A stretch of 64,000 nt of DNA from Chitinophagales bacterium (lineage in GTDB: Bacteria; Bacteroidota; Bacteroidia; Chitinophagales; Saprospiraceae): positions 62,001 to 126,000 of the forward strand of contig JAFLBO010000009.1 in NCBI GenBank assembly GCA_017303475.1, given 5' to 3'. This document shows, piece by piece, positions 17,898 through 27,700 of the stretch. The notes under the pieces were generated by a model. It was not told the DNA's origin. It was given only the letters and a program-made list of their open reading frames with translations, and did not search any database. Within the stretch, counting starts at the first letter, position 1. Every line of letters begins with the position of its first letter. Both the position numbers and the translations under genes were made by a program.

Positions 17898-18626
17898 ATG
17901 GAAAAAGAAAATCAGGAGTCCAAAAACGGCTCAACAAGAAAACAAAAACAATGGAACAGGAAACGCGGCGAAAATGCCTGGACGATGTTCAAGGTAATGG
18001 CTGAGTTTGTGGATGGTTTCGAGGTACTGAATGAGGTAGGCCCCTGCGTGTCCATTTTTGGATCGGCGCGTACCAAACCAGGTACGGTTTATTATGAATT
18101 GGCTGTAAAAACGGCTTCCCGACTGGTAGAAGAAGGGTATGGTGTAATTACCGGCGGTGGTCCGGGCATTATGGAAGCCGGGAATAAGGGCGCCTGGATG
18201 AAAGGCGGAACCTCTATTGGTCTAAACATCAACCTGCCATTTGAGCAGCATCATAACCCGTTTATTGCGCCGGATCACAACCTGAAACACCGTTATTTCT
18301 TTGTACGGAAAGTGATGTTTGTGAAATACGCCCAGGCTTTTGTGGTAATGCCCGGCGGTTTTGGCACATTGGATGAACTGTTTGAGGTGTTAACCCTCGT
18401 TCAAACCAATAAAATTTCCCGCATGCCCATTGTACTCATGGGTGTTGAATTCTGGGAAGGCTTGAAAAACTGGATCGTGGAGATCATGCTTAAGCGTCAC
18501 CACAACATCCACGCCGAAGATCTGGACCTCTTCCTCGTCACCGACGATGTGGAAGAAGCCGTTCAGTACATCAATAAATTCTACGCGGAAGATTCCAGTC
18601 TGCTGGAACCGAATTTTGAGTTGTAA
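17898..18626 (+). CDS. LOG family protein (TIGR00730-type nucleotide 5'-monophosphate phosphoribohydrolase)
   Basis: A 242-aa Rossmann-fold enzyme. The two diagnostic motifs are GGGPGIMEA (87-95) and PGGFGTLDE (152-160), which hold the catalytic Arg/Glu environment of Lonely-Guy-type phosphoribohydrolases that release a base from nucleotide monophosphates. The first ~30 residues are a basic, low-complexity extension (KENQESKNGSTRKQKQWNRK). Its stop lies directly against a heptamer array. The physiological substrate in bacteria is usually unknown. Confidence 0.92.
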   Translation: MEKENQESKNGSTRKQKQWNRKRGENAWTMFKVMAEFVDGFEVLNEVGPCVSIFGSARTKPGTVYYELAVKTASRLVEEGYGVITGGGPGIMEAGNKGAWMKGGTSIGLNINLPFEQHHNPFIAPDHNLKHRYFFVRKVMFVKYAQAFVVMPGGFGTLDELFEVLTLVQTNKISRMPIVLMGVEFWEGLKNWIVEIMLKRHHNIHAEDLDLFLVTDDVEEAVQYINKFYAEDSSLLEPNFEL

Positions 18627-18855
18627 ACGGACTACGGTGGACGGCTTACGGTGGACGGTGGACGGTTTGGGCTCGGGGTAAAGTGAGAGTCTCACTCAGA
18701 GTGAGACTCTCACTTTACCCCGAGCCCAAACCGTCCACCGTTACTTTTTCCCTTTTTCCCTTGTTGGCGGGGACGCCAACTGCGGAAACCGTCCACCGTC
18801 CACCGTCTACCGTCCACCGTCTACCGTCCACCGTCTACCGTCTACCGTAGGCCGT
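18627..18855. repeat. Heptamer ACGGNNN array with GAGAGTCTCACT core and extended right arm
   Basis: Starts directly after the LOG stop and ends on the first base of the DUF4197 stop (minus strand), filling the convergent gap. The core palindrome is shared with 17407-17514. The right side has a long run of CCGTCCA/CCGTCTA heptamers (18787-18855) interrupted by a pyrimidine-rich insert and a GGCGGGGACGCC hairpin. Confidence 0.9.
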
Positions 18856-19583
18856 TACTTCTTATCCTGCTTCGCAAATACCTTTTTCAGGATATCTGAG
18901 TTGCGTTGACTTACGTCGGAGCGGATGCCGAGTTCTTTTTTCTGGACTAGCTCGAACATGCCTTTGAGGGCCATTTTCGTTACGTGGTCGTCGAGTTCCG
19001 GATTGGTTTTGGTGACGAGCGGGATTTTATTGTAGGCTGTCACGGCGCTTTTCCAGTATTCGCGGGCGTTCACCTTATCCAGAGAGGCCTGAATGATAGG
19101 CTTGAATTCGGCGTATAGTGGCGCGTAGGTAGATTTTTCCAGATAACGTGTGGCTGCGTCCTGGTTGCCCATCAGAATATTGAGGGCATCCTGAAAAGTG
19201 AGGTCTTTGATAGCCTTGATGAAAATAGGTTTGGCTTTAGTGGCGGCATCTTCAGCGGCTCGATTCATTCGTTCGGTGAGGTCGGCCTCCACGTTGGAGA
19301 AACCTGGTACGGCTTTGAGTTTGCTAACCACTGTTTTGGCTTCATCCGGGAGCAGGATTTTGTAAGGAGATTTGAAGTAGCCGTCTTTAGCGGATAGAAA
19401 ATCTACAGCTTCGCCGATACCATTGTTAAGGGCTTCTTTGAGGCCATTACCGGCTTCTTCCTGCGAAAGGGGCACATCCACCCCCACTTTTTCTTTGGCT
19501 TTGTCGAGAATTTTGCCGAATTGAGCATGTGCAAACTGCCCCAGCAACAGCGCGGCAAAAAGAAGTAGCGATTTTTTGAACAT
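18855..19583 (-). CDS. DUF4197 domain-containing secreted protein
   Basis: A 242-aa protein with an N-terminal signal peptide (residues 1-20, cut after HAHAQ-like FAHAQ). The rest matches DUF4197: LKEALNNGIGEAVDFLS, DGYFKSP, LTERMNRAAEDAA, LTFQDALNILMG and a C-terminal block ending in a helix. The family is widespread in Gram-negative bacteria and has no known function; a periplasmic, helical protein is expected. The stop overlaps a heptamer array. Confidence 0.9.
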   Translation of the reverse strand: MFKKSLLLFAALLLGQFAHAQFGKILDKAKEKVGVDVPLSQEEAGNGLKEALNNGIGEAVDFLSAKDGYFKSPYKILLPDEAKTVVSKLKAVPGFSNVEADLTERMNRAAEDAATKAKPIFIKAIKDLTFQDALNILMGNQDAATRYLEKSTYAPLYAEFKPIIQASLDKVNAREYWKSAVTAYNKIPLVTKTNPELDDHVTKMALKGMFELVQKKELGIRSDVSQRNSDILKKVFAKQDKK

Positions 19584-19610
19584 GATTCTAAATTGTTAAG
19601 TGAACTTTGT

Positions 19611-19949
19611 GACGGAAAACGGTGGACGACTTACGGTAGACGGTAGACGGTTGCGTTTTGCTTAGCTTTGAGCTTGGAACACAAACCCAATAGTAGACTG
19701 TAAGTCCTCAACCGTTGGTTGTTGGCCGTTTGTCGTTACAAAGAACGTTTCAACCTCAGGAAAGACACAGGAGGTTTACAGGTTTAGGCATTTTTTAACG
19801 GATTACGATTTACGATTTACGGCTTACGGTGGCGTTGCTCTTGAGATTTGAATGGACATGAGTCAAATTTTCCCAGGAGCAACGCCACCGTCCACCGTCC
19901 ACCGTAAGCCGTAAATCGTCCACCGTAAGCCGTCCACCGTCCACCGTAG
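19611..19949. repeat. Heptamer arrays in a divergent intergenic region
   Basis: Two blocks: 19611-19652 (ACGG heptamers) and 19798-19949, an inverted array pair with the GGTGGCGTTGC ... GCAACGCCACC core and a loop of its own. The second block ends 5 bp before the start codon of the next gene. The gap 19584-19954 holds no gene; between the blocks only a TTGAG/CTCAA-type imperfect hairpin is visible. This is the only heptamer locus between divergent genes. Confidence 0.85.
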
Positions 19950-19954
19950 AAAAA

Positions 19955-21007
19955 ATGAAATCATTAGTCCAATACCTGCTTAGAATGGCGAGTGCAGTAG
20001 TGATCTGCTGTACAGTATTGGCGTATGTATGCCCGTCGGTGAATCCGGCTAAGTTTTCGTGGTTATCGTTTTTTGGTACGGCGTTTCCGTGGATGTTGCT
20101 GGCCAATTTGTTGCTGGCGGGAATCTGGACCTGGCAGGGCAATCGTTTTGCCTTGTATCATATTGGTATTTTGGCTTTTGGCTGGGATCATATTACCGGG
20201 TTTATCGGGTTTGATTTTGGCAAGGATGCTGTTCCGGAGAATGCGGTTACGGTGGCCACCCACAACCTGGGCAGCATTTACCAGGGCAAGGAAGCCACCG
20301 ATGCCTGGCGGGAAAAACGCGCTTCGGCGTATGCCCGTTTTTTGCAGGAAAGCGGGGATCCGGATATTTTGTGCACACAGGAAACCAGCGGCAAGTTTTA
20401 TCGGCTTTTGGCCGAAAAAATGGGTTATAAGCACACATTTAACCTCAAAAAAGGCACGGTTATCCTGTCACGTTATCCCATCATGGGCGGCGGCGATGTG
20501 CCTTTTGACAACACCTCCAACTCTACGCTATGGGCCGATGTGCGGGTAGGCGAGAAAAAAGTGGTGCGCATATACAACGTGCATTTGCAATCCAACCGCG
20601 TGACGAATACCACAGCCAAAGTGATTCAGAAAGGCGATTTGGAGGAAGGCGAAACCTGGCAAGACATCGGGTTTGTGCTGGGCAGGGTGGGCTCAGCTAC
20701 CAGTTTGCGCGCCGAGCAGGCCCAGAAATTGCGAGCGCATATTGCCGCATGCAAAATTCCGGTCATCGTGTGCGGTGATTTCAACGACACACCCAATTCC
20801 TATGTATATGCCCAGCTTTCAGAGGGTTTGCACGATACTTTCCGGCAGAAAGCCCTTGGGCTGGGCACTACGTTTGCCGGCGCTTTGCCCCTGCTCAGGA
20901 TAGATTATATCCTTACGGAAAAGAGCATCACCACTTTTTCCTGCCGCACCGCCCGGGATGGCGATTTTTCGGATCATTATCCGGTGCTGGTCTCGTTGGG
21001 AATATAA
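19955..21007 (+). CDS. Endonuclease/exonuclease/phosphatase (EEP) family membrane protein
   Basis: A 350-aa protein. Two or three hydrophobic helices (about 8-28, 36-58, 62-85) precede a cytoplasmic or periplasmic EEP domain (residues ~95-350). The metal and catalytic motifs are in order: ATHNLGS, CTQETSG, VIVCGDFNDTPNS and FSDHYPVL. This is the Mg-dependent phosphodiesterase fold of DNase I and sphingomyelinases; the substrate is not evident. The start codon follows a heptamer array within 5 bp, leaving no room for a normal leader outside the array. Confidence 0.88.
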   Translation: MKSLVQYLLRMASAVVICCTVLAYVCPSVNPAKFSWLSFFGTAFPWMLLANLLLAGIWTWQGNRFALYHIGILAFGWDHITGFIGFDFGKDAVPENAVTVATHNLGSIYQGKEATDAWREKRASAYARFLQESGDPDILCTQETSGKFYRLLAEKMGYKHTFNLKKGTVILSRYPIMGGGDVPFDNTSNSTLWADVRVGEKKVVRIYNVHLQSNRVTNTTAKVIQKGDLEEGETWQDIGFVLGRVGSATSLRAEQAQKLRAHIAACKIPVIVCGDFNDTPNSYVYAQLSEGLHDTFRQKALGLGTTFAGALPLLRIDYILTEKSITTFSCRTARDGDFSDHYPVLVSLGI

Positions 21008-21037
21008 CACACCTCCTTTTTTACTTTACTTTGCCTC

Positions 21038-21823
21038 ATGCAACCAGACATCAGAACCGTTACGGTTACCAGATATGTAACTCCCCTGCGGGAGGGTGGC
21101 TCCTTGCCGGCCATTGTAGAGGCCGACGACGGTTTTTTGTACGTCCTGAAATTCAGGGGCGCCGGTCAGGGAGTGAAGGCATTGATTGCGGAGTTGATTG
21201 GAGGAGAAATGGCACGACTTATTGGACTTAAAATGCCGGAACTTGTTTTTGCGGAACTAAACGAAGCTTACGGACGTGCGGAAGGCGACGAAGAAATTCA
21301 GGACCTGCTCAAGTTCAGCACCGGGTTGAATCTCGGTATGCATTACCTGTCGGGCGCGGTTACGTACGATCCGGCTGTGATGAAACCGGATGCATTGCTG
21401 GCGTCTAAAATTGTATGGCTGGATGCTTTTTTGATGAATGTAGACCGCACCGCGCGCAACACCAACTTGTTGCTTTGGAACCGGGAGCTTTGGCTGATTG
21501 ACCACGGCGCCGCTTTGTATTTTCACCACAATTGGGAAAACTGGCGGGAGCAAAGCACCAGGCCATTTGCCCAGATCAAAGACCATGTTTTATTAAAGCA
21601 GGCTTCGAGGCTGGAGGAGGCTGAGGAGGCCATCAAAAAAGTGTTGAACGAAACAGTAATCAACGAAATCGTTGGTTTGATACCAGATTCCTGGGTTGAG
21701 GGCGCTTTTCAGGAAAGTGCCGAAACGGTTCGGAAAACGTATGCGGAGTTTTTGACCATACGATTGAAAAGCAGCGAAACATTTGTCAAACAGGCCATTC
21801 ATGCAAGAGTTTCGGGTATTTGA
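21038..21823 (+). CDS. HipA-like kinase-fold protein
   Basis: A 261-aa protein of the compact HipA-like family (HipA_2 type). Kinase-like elements are a lysine in YVLKF (K38), the catalytic-loop-like LMNVDRTARNTNLL (D136, N141) and WLIDHGAAL (D155) as metal site. It lacks the N-terminal subdomain of true HipA toxins, and no HipB is adjacent. It overlaps the next gene (DUF3037) by 23 bp, the usual partner of this family. Candidate signalling or toxin-type kinase; function not established. Confidence 0.82.
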   Translation: MQPDIRTVTVTRYVTPLREGGSLPAIVEADDGFLYVLKFRGAGQGVKALIAELIGGEMARLIGLKMPELVFAELNEAYGRAEGDEEIQDLLKFSTGLNLGMHYLSGAVTYDPAVMKPDALLASKIVWLDAFLMNVDRTARNTNLLLWNRELWLIDHGAALYFHHNWENWREQSTRPFAQIKDHVLLKQASRLEEAEEAIKKVLNETVINEIVGLIPDSWVEGAFQESAETVRKTYAEFLTIRLKSSETFVKQAIHARVSGI

Positions 21824-22184
21824 ATACGCGGTGATACGCATTGTGCCCCGGCCGGAACGCGAAGAGTTCGTGAATGCCGGGGTGGTGTTGTATTGCTCCG
21901 GGAAAAAATTCCTGGGCATACGCGTGCATTTGCCGGAGGCCAAGTTGCTAGCCCTGGATCCGAATATTCAGCTGGACGAGATCGCCCAACATTTGCAGGC
22001 ATTTCAGGATATCTGCTGTGGCAAAACGCCCGATTCGCCCATTGCGCAACTGGATCTGGCTTCCCGGTTCCGCTGGCTCACCGCCACCCGCAGCACCATG
22101 ATTCAAACCTCCAAAGTGCATCCGGGCTTGTGTAAGGATCCGGAAGAAACACTGGAAAAACTGATGCTGGAAATGGTGGGATAG
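21801..22184 (+). CDS. DUF3037 domain-containing protein
   Basis: A 127-aa protein starting at ATG 21801 (MQEFRVFEYAVIRIVPRPER), inside the end of the HipA-like gene, so translation is probably coupled. The motif REEFVNAGVVLYC and the RFRWLTATRSTMIQTSKVHPG block define DUF3037. The family has no known function but repeatedly sits beside HipA-like kinases, which suggests a substrate or regulator relation. Confidence 0.85.
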   Translation: MQEFRVFEYAVIRIVPRPEREEFVNAGVVLYCSGKKFLGIRVHLPEAKLLALDPNIQLDEIAQHLQAFQDICCGKTPDSPIAQLDLASRFRWLTATRSTMIQTSKVHPGLCKDPEETLEKLMLEMVG

Positions 22185-22185
22185 G

Positions 22186-22305
22186 TGGGATGGACAGATT
22201 ACCTTCAAACCTGGAGAGATTCGGGTGATTGAGTTTGATACTGATTATAGCAATACGCTCAAACTGGTTAATGCCCATTATACAACTGGCGAAAAAGCAG
22301 TTTGA
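22186..22305 (+). pseudogene. Possible remnant of a longer coding sequence
   Basis: Directly after the DUF3037 stop, in another frame, 39 codons read WDGQITFKPGEIRVIEF and continue to a TGA. There is no start codon. The phrase resembles the C-terminal beta strand of secreted glycosidase domains. It may be a decayed gene end or chance. Confidence 0.2.
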
Positions 22306-22344
22306 GTTTTTTTCATAATTTTAGGAAAATTATCCCTTTCCACA

Positions 22345-23109
22345 ATGTCAATCAGAAAAGAATCCGAGCTTGAAGGCATGCAAAAAGTAAGCGACGCCGT
22401 GGCTTACACTTTGAAACAAATGAGAGATTATGCCAAACCGGGCATGACCACCAAGCAACTGGACGATTATGGCGCCAGCATACTGAAAGATTTTGGCGCC
22501 AATTCAGCGCCCTATAAGACCTATAAATTTCCGGGCTGGACCTGTATTAGCGTGGATAATGAATTTTGCCACGGCATTCCATCTACGAAAAAGGTGTTGC
22601 GCGAAGGCAATCTTATCAACATTGATGTTTCGGCAGAACTGGGTGGCTTTTGGTCAGACAATGGCGCGTCGTTTGTGCTTGGTGAAGACAAAAAAGGACA
22701 CCAACAGTTAGTGGATGCGTCCAGACAAATTTTGCAAAAAGCCATTCAAAACATACGCAGCGGGGTTCGGATTTCAGATATCGGGCACCTTATTGAAACC
22801 GAAGCGAAACATCGTCGACTCAAGGTAATCAGAAACCTGAGCGGGCATGGCATTGGCCGGAGTTTGCATGAGGCGCCTGCCGAAATAGCCAATTACAGAG
22901 ACCGGCTTAACCTGGCTAAATTTAAAGTGAACTCGGTAGTAGCCATTGAGACCTTTATTTCCACCCAATCCAGTTACGCCATTACCCTCAGGGATGGCTG
23001 GACCATGGTGGGCAACAAAGGCGGGTACATGGCGCAGCATGAACACACGATTGTGGTGACAGATGGCTCCCCCATTATTCTGACGGAAAAGAATGATATT
23101 TGGGGGTGA
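22345..23109 (+). CDS. map: Methionine aminopeptidase, type I
   Basis: A 254-aa cytosolic metalloprotease that removes the initiator methionine. All five metal ligands are visible: D94, D105, H168, E202 and E233, plus H76 in FCHGIP. Length fits the type Ia class. Start at MSIRKESELE. In many bacteria map lies in a ribosomal-protein operon; here it is isolated. Confidence 0.97.
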   Translation: MSIRKESELEGMQKVSDAVAYTLKQMRDYAKPGMTTKQLDDYGASILKDFGANSAPYKTYKFPGWTCISVDNEFCHGIPSTKKVLREGNLINIDVSAELGGFWSDNGASFVLGEDKKGHQQLVDASRQILQKAIQNIRSGVRISDIGHLIETEAKHRRLKVIRNLSGHGIGRSLHEAPAEIANYRDRLNLAKFKVNSVVAIETFISTQSSYAITLRDGWTMVGNKGGYMAQHEHTIVVTDGSPIILTEKNDIWG

Positions 23110-23166
23110 TGCAGGAAATGAAACTAAGTCATAACGACCTTTCTGGTCGGGGGAAATGTGTGTAGC

Positions 23167-23307
23167 CGGGCTTGTGTGGGTCCCGGTTCCCGGGATGACA
23201 ACTCAGGTGTGGTTTGGTATGGTGGGTGGCTTTTGGGCCAGGAAAAAAGTGCCTAAATAAATACAACTCAGGTGTGGTTTTGTATGGTGTGTGGCTTTCT
23301 GCCTGGA
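23167..23307. repeat. Two intergenic repeats: a dispersed 36-bp element and a 45-bp direct repeat
   Basis: 23167-23202 is a GC-rich element ending GGGATGACAAC that recurs inverted at 40053-40086. Overlapping it, ACAACTCAGGTGTGGTTT... occurs at 23198-23243 and again at 23263-23307 (period 65 bp, few mismatches). No gene in 23110-23356. Confidence 0.75.
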
Positions 23308-23356
23308 AGAGGAACATCACTTGTGAAAACACAAAAACAATGTCAACAACACAAAA

Positions 23357-24355
23357 ATGAAACACCTCCTACTGCTCACTTTCCTGCTGGCTTCCCTGGC
23401 AGTGAATGCCCAAACAACAGATTCCATTCAGCAGATCCTGAACCAAATCATACAACATGCCGAAACCGCTTCTTTATACCGAAACCGGGTGAATTGGGAT
23501 TCTCTACGGGCGCGTGTACAGGAACTGGCCCAAAATGCCAAAACTGTCTCTGAACTGTCTCCGGCGCTAAAACACCTACTGAAAACGCAGCATGGCCGGA
23601 TTTTCCATCAAAATCAGATGCTGGCGTATTATTTTGGTGAGCCCAAGCCACACCAAAAGACGTTTAATCCTCAGATTTTTGGTCAGGTACAAAGCGGGCA
23701 GGTATACCCGTTTGAAGGCAAATTATTAAATCAAAATATCGGGTATGTGCGTATAGTCGGGCTCCCGATGGGCGATAATCAACAGATGTCGAAGGTTATT
23801 GAGGATGAGGTTTGTCGGCTGATTGGTCAAGGGGCTGATCGCTGGATCATTGATTTGCGGTACAATGGCGGCGGAAATCTGATGCCTATGGCAGAGGGCC
23901 TGGCTGCGGTTATCGGCAATGCTGCGGTGGGTGGTTCAGAGGGACTCTCTTCTGCTCAGAACGATGTTTGGCAGATAAAGGATGGCGATTTTTATTACAA
24001 CGACTATACTGTTCAATTGGAGAACCACTGCAAACTGAAAAAAGCGCCTAAAGTGGCGGTGCTTACAAGCGTATACACCGTTAGTTCAGGAGAAGCTTTG
24101 GCGGTGATGTTCAAAGGCAGGAAGCAAACCCGCTTTTTTGGTGAAAAAACCGGAGGCATGATCACCGTAACCGACTGGACGGTATTGGATCCTTTAACCG
24201 CCATGACCATCTCGGTGAGTTATTACAAAGACCGGAACGGTAACGTTTATCGGGAATACGTGGATGTGGATGAGGAAGTTCCGTTCGTGGTTACGCCCTT
24301 ATCAGAGGCAGATTTGTGTGTAAATAGGGCCATAGAATGGCTGAAAAAGAAATAA
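23357..24355 (+). CDS. S41 family (tail-specific/C-terminal processing) peptidase
   Basis: A 332-aa exported serine protease with a signal peptide (residues 1-18, ending NAQ). The peptidase core has IIDLRYNGGGN, the nucleophile region YTVSSGEAL (S243/S244) and the general-base lysine in GEKTGG (K264), the S41 Ser/Lys dyad. A PDZ domain is not evident, so this is a short S41 form. The start follows a repeat-rich gap. Confidence 0.9.
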   Translation: MKHLLLLTFLLASLAVNAQTTDSIQQILNQIIQHAETASLYRNRVNWDSLRARVQELAQNAKTVSELSPALKHLLKTQHGRIFHQNQMLAYYFGEPKPHQKTFNPQIFGQVQSGQVYPFEGKLLNQNIGYVRIVGLPMGDNQQMSKVIEDEVCRLIGQGADRWIIDLRYNGGGNLMPMAEGLAAVIGNAAVGGSEGLSSAQNDVWQIKDGDFYYNDYTVQLENHCKLKKAPKVAVLTSVYTVSSGEALAVMFKGRKQTRFFGEKTGGMITVTDWTVLDPLTAMTISVSYYKDRNGNVYREYVDVDEEVPFVVTPLSEADLCVNRAIEWLKKK

Positions 24356-24454
24356 AGAAGCCTTAATCACCACCTAATATTGGCTTCACATGTATCGTTG
24401 ATTTTTGTGTGGTATTGTAAACAACATTCTTTTCACCACTCAAATTTTCGCGCC

Positions 24455-24619
24455 ATGACAACATTCGAAACGCTGGAGGCAGCTCTGGAGCCAATTGAAA
24501 ATCAGGAAGAAAACAACCTGGATACCCTTGTAGAAGCTTCTGAGGAGCCATCTGAGGAAGAAGAAGACGATGCTGGAGAAGAGGCGGAAGAAATGCAAGA
24601 GGGCGATGAGCAGGAATAA
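24455..24619 (+). CDS. Highly acidic 54-aa microprotein
   Basis: Starting at ATG 24455 (MTTFETLEAALEPIE), the product has no Lys, Arg or His and about half Asp/Glu, with EEEEDD and a Glu-rich tail. It is followed by a strong terminator 30 bp downstream, which supports a real transcription unit. The frame is open 25 codons upstream but that part is unlike the acidic body. Could be an acidic chaperone-like or nucleic-acid-mimic peptide; no family recognised. Confidence 0.45.
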   Translation: MTTFETLEAALEPIENQEENNLDTLVEASEEPSEEEEDDAGEEAEEMQEGDEQE

Positions 24620-24648
24620 GACTGAATAATTGGAAGATGCGCTCAAAG

Positions 24649-24685
24649 AAAAACGCCACAGGAACCGAATTCCTGTGGCGTTTTT
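24649..24685. terminator. Bidirectional intrinsic terminator
   Basis: AAAAACGCCACAGGAA and TTCCTGTGGCGTTTTT form a 16-bp perfect stem with a 5-nt loop, wrapped in a further GCGCTCAA/TTGAGCGC pair. It serves the acidic microprotein gene (plus) and the large T9SS gene (minus). Confidence 0.9.
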
Positions 24686-24700
24686 CATTGAGCGCACAAG

Positions 24701-27700
24701 TTATTCCTGAACCACCAGCAATTTTTGCCCCTTCAGGCTTTCGGATTGAAAATCAACCCAATAATTACCGGGCGCCATACCATTCAGGCGAATGGGAATA
24801 GTGTGACTCCCGGCTGTTTCTGTTCCGGAATGTTGAAATACCAACCTTCCGGTCAGATCGAATACACGGATCAGAAACAATTCCTCATTGGGAAGTTCGA
24901 AACGGAGCTGCACCTCACCGCTGGTTGGGTTAGGGAACACGCTCAGGTCTATCGAACTATTCGATAGTTTACCGGATTCAATGACGGGTTGTTGCAGGTT
25001 ATTGTTGCCGTTGCCGGGTAAAACGGTTACTACTGATACACAGGTAGATCCGTTGCCACTGAAATCCTTTACGGTGATGCTCAGGTTGTTATTCCCGATA
25101 TTGGCAGTGGTATACACCTTAACTGCGGGACTATATGACCATACAGAGCAGTTGTCGTAGCTATTCTCGGTCAAATCTTCGGAATAGACAGCCACGCTTC
25201 CATTGGCGCCCAGGTAAACAGTAGTTGGAGAACAAACTGCTGTTGGGGCCAGGTTGTCTTTGATTGTTACCTGTGCATTGCAACTGCTGATATTGTTATT
25301 TACATCTTTAACGGTCAATGTTACCGTTTGAGACGATCCCGGAATGTCAGAGCAATTGAACTGGGTTTTGCTCAAGGTCAGACTTGAAATGCCACAGGCG
25401 TCGGTGCTGCCGTTGTTAATTTGGTTGGTATTCAAGGTGGTTTGCCCTAGGTCATTCAGGTAAATGGTGGCATTTTTACACTGTGCTGAAGGAGCATTCA
25501 GGTCTTTAACGGTAATGATGGCTGTGCAGGAAGAACTATTTCCACCAGCATCGGTAGACACCAGTGTGACCAGGTTTGTGCCCACATTGTTGCAGCTAAA
25601 AGTGTTGGGTGTAAGCATTTGGGTAAAGCTGCAGTTATCAAAACTTCCATTATTCACAGAGGCGGGCGTTACCGTTACAGAACCGGAGCTGTTCAGGTTC
25701 GTCGTCAGGTTTTTGCACACAGACGTGGGTTTAATTTGATCTAAAACGGTTACCGTGGCGGTGCACTGAGACCGGTTGTAACTTTGATCGTATCCCTGCA
25801 GGGTAACCAGATTTGTTCCGAGGTTGGCGCAACTGAAAGCCGTTTGGCTTAATGTGAGGCCGGCAATGCTGCAATTGTCAAAAGAATTGTTGTTTACCTG
25901 CGCAACGGTGAGCGTTGCCAAGCCACTGGCATTCAGAAACAAGGTGGCATTTTTGCATAAAATAGTTGGCGCCAGGGAGTCTGAAACCGTCACCGTAGCA
26001 TTGCAGGTATTGGTGTTGCCATGGCTGTCGTTGACGGTAAGGGTAACCGTATTTTGTCCCAGTGTACTGCAGTTGAAGGCATTTGGCGTCACAGATTCCT
26101 GGTTTACGACACCGCAGTTATCGGCGCCGCTTTGGAATACATTGCCTGTTTGAATACTTGCATTGCCAGATGCATTGAGGTTCACGGAGAAGTTTTTGCA
26201 GGTAACGCTTGGGGCTATGTTATCTACAACAGTAATAGTGGCTGTACAGGTTGACTGGTTGCCATGACCATCATTGATAGTCAGTGTGCTGGTATTTGTT
26301 CCTATTTTACTGCAATCAAAGCTATTTGGAGCAACAGAAACCTGATTTACCACACCGCAATTGTCGGTACCGTTCAGAAATACATCGCCGGTGCTGCTGC
26401 TGCCCGTGCCATTGGCATTAAGGGAAACGGTTGCGGGTTTGCAGGTAACACTTGGGGCAAGATTGTCCACAACAGTTACTGTAGAAATACAGGAAGCTGT
26501 ATTGCCATGGCCATCATCGGCTGTAACGGTGATCTGGTTGGCGCCAATATGGGTGCATCCGAACACCGTTTGCGAAATACTTTTAGGGGTTACAACGCCA
26601 CAGTTATCTGTTCCACCCTGGTATACCTGGGCATATCCAACAAACGCCGAGCCCGCTGCATCCAGGTAGATGGTTGGGTTTTTGCAGGAAATAACCGGAG
26701 CCGTTTGGTCTTTTACCAAAACGGATACAGTGCAGGAAGTACTCAAAGCAGTATTTTCCGCTTTAAGGGTTACGAGGTGATTACCAAGGTCTGAACAATT
26801 GAACTGGCTTTTACTGAGGGTTAATACCGGATCGCCACCACAAATTGCCAAAAAAGGAACAGCCACCTGGAATGGCGTTAAAGTTGCCTGACCAGTATTA
26901 TCCAATTCCACCTCTACAGAGTTATTGCATGTAAGATAAAACGGTGTGAGGATCTCACTATCGTTGTCATTGTACTGAAAAGGAGCATCTAACGGCGCGC
27001 CAACAATAAAATCCATATCACCCAGGAGCCGAACTTTAGCCAGTTCGTTCGGGCCAGTCAGGATATTGTACATAGAAACGTCCTGGCGTCCCCACACAAT
27101 TTTCTCTACTATTCGTTGTCCGAGCCTGTTAACCTCCACGGCTTCCATAGCTTCCTGGGCTATGATTTGAGCAGCAATCAGTGCTACTGTAACAATATTA
27201 CCGGATTGCGACGCTATCGCAGCTGTCGTTCTAACACTGGCCTGGGCTGCTTGAACCAATTTTGCAGGTAACGAATAGTCGACAGCAGGCGCCAGAGCTG
27301 CTACCCCAGTTCTAACCCCCATATTCAGGGCAACTGCTACCCCCGGAATTATCATAGGCTCAGCAATCAGCGCAATATTGATCCCCATACTTTGGTGATC
27401 GTTTTCAAATTCCAGCGTTTTGCAGGCAGACGAATATTCCTCCATGATTTGCTGCTGGTAACTTGTAGGTTCATAATCTCCCGGCCAAACAAAGTCGCTG
27501 GCATTCAACAGATCCAGCAGATCACTGAACAGTACGGGGCCGCCGTTATTAATCCCAAAATTGGTTTCAAACTCTATGGCTTTTTCTGTGAGTAAGTCTG
27601 AATAGGCCCAGCGTATATCTTTGATTTTGCTTTCAAAATAGGTCACTACCTCATTTTCTTCAGGTGTGCGGTTGGCGGGAGGGCGTTGAGCCAGCTCCTT

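Noticed and set aside
18780..18855. CRISPR-like regular repeat
   Set aside because: Seven-base units without spacers and no cas genes; a simple tandem array.
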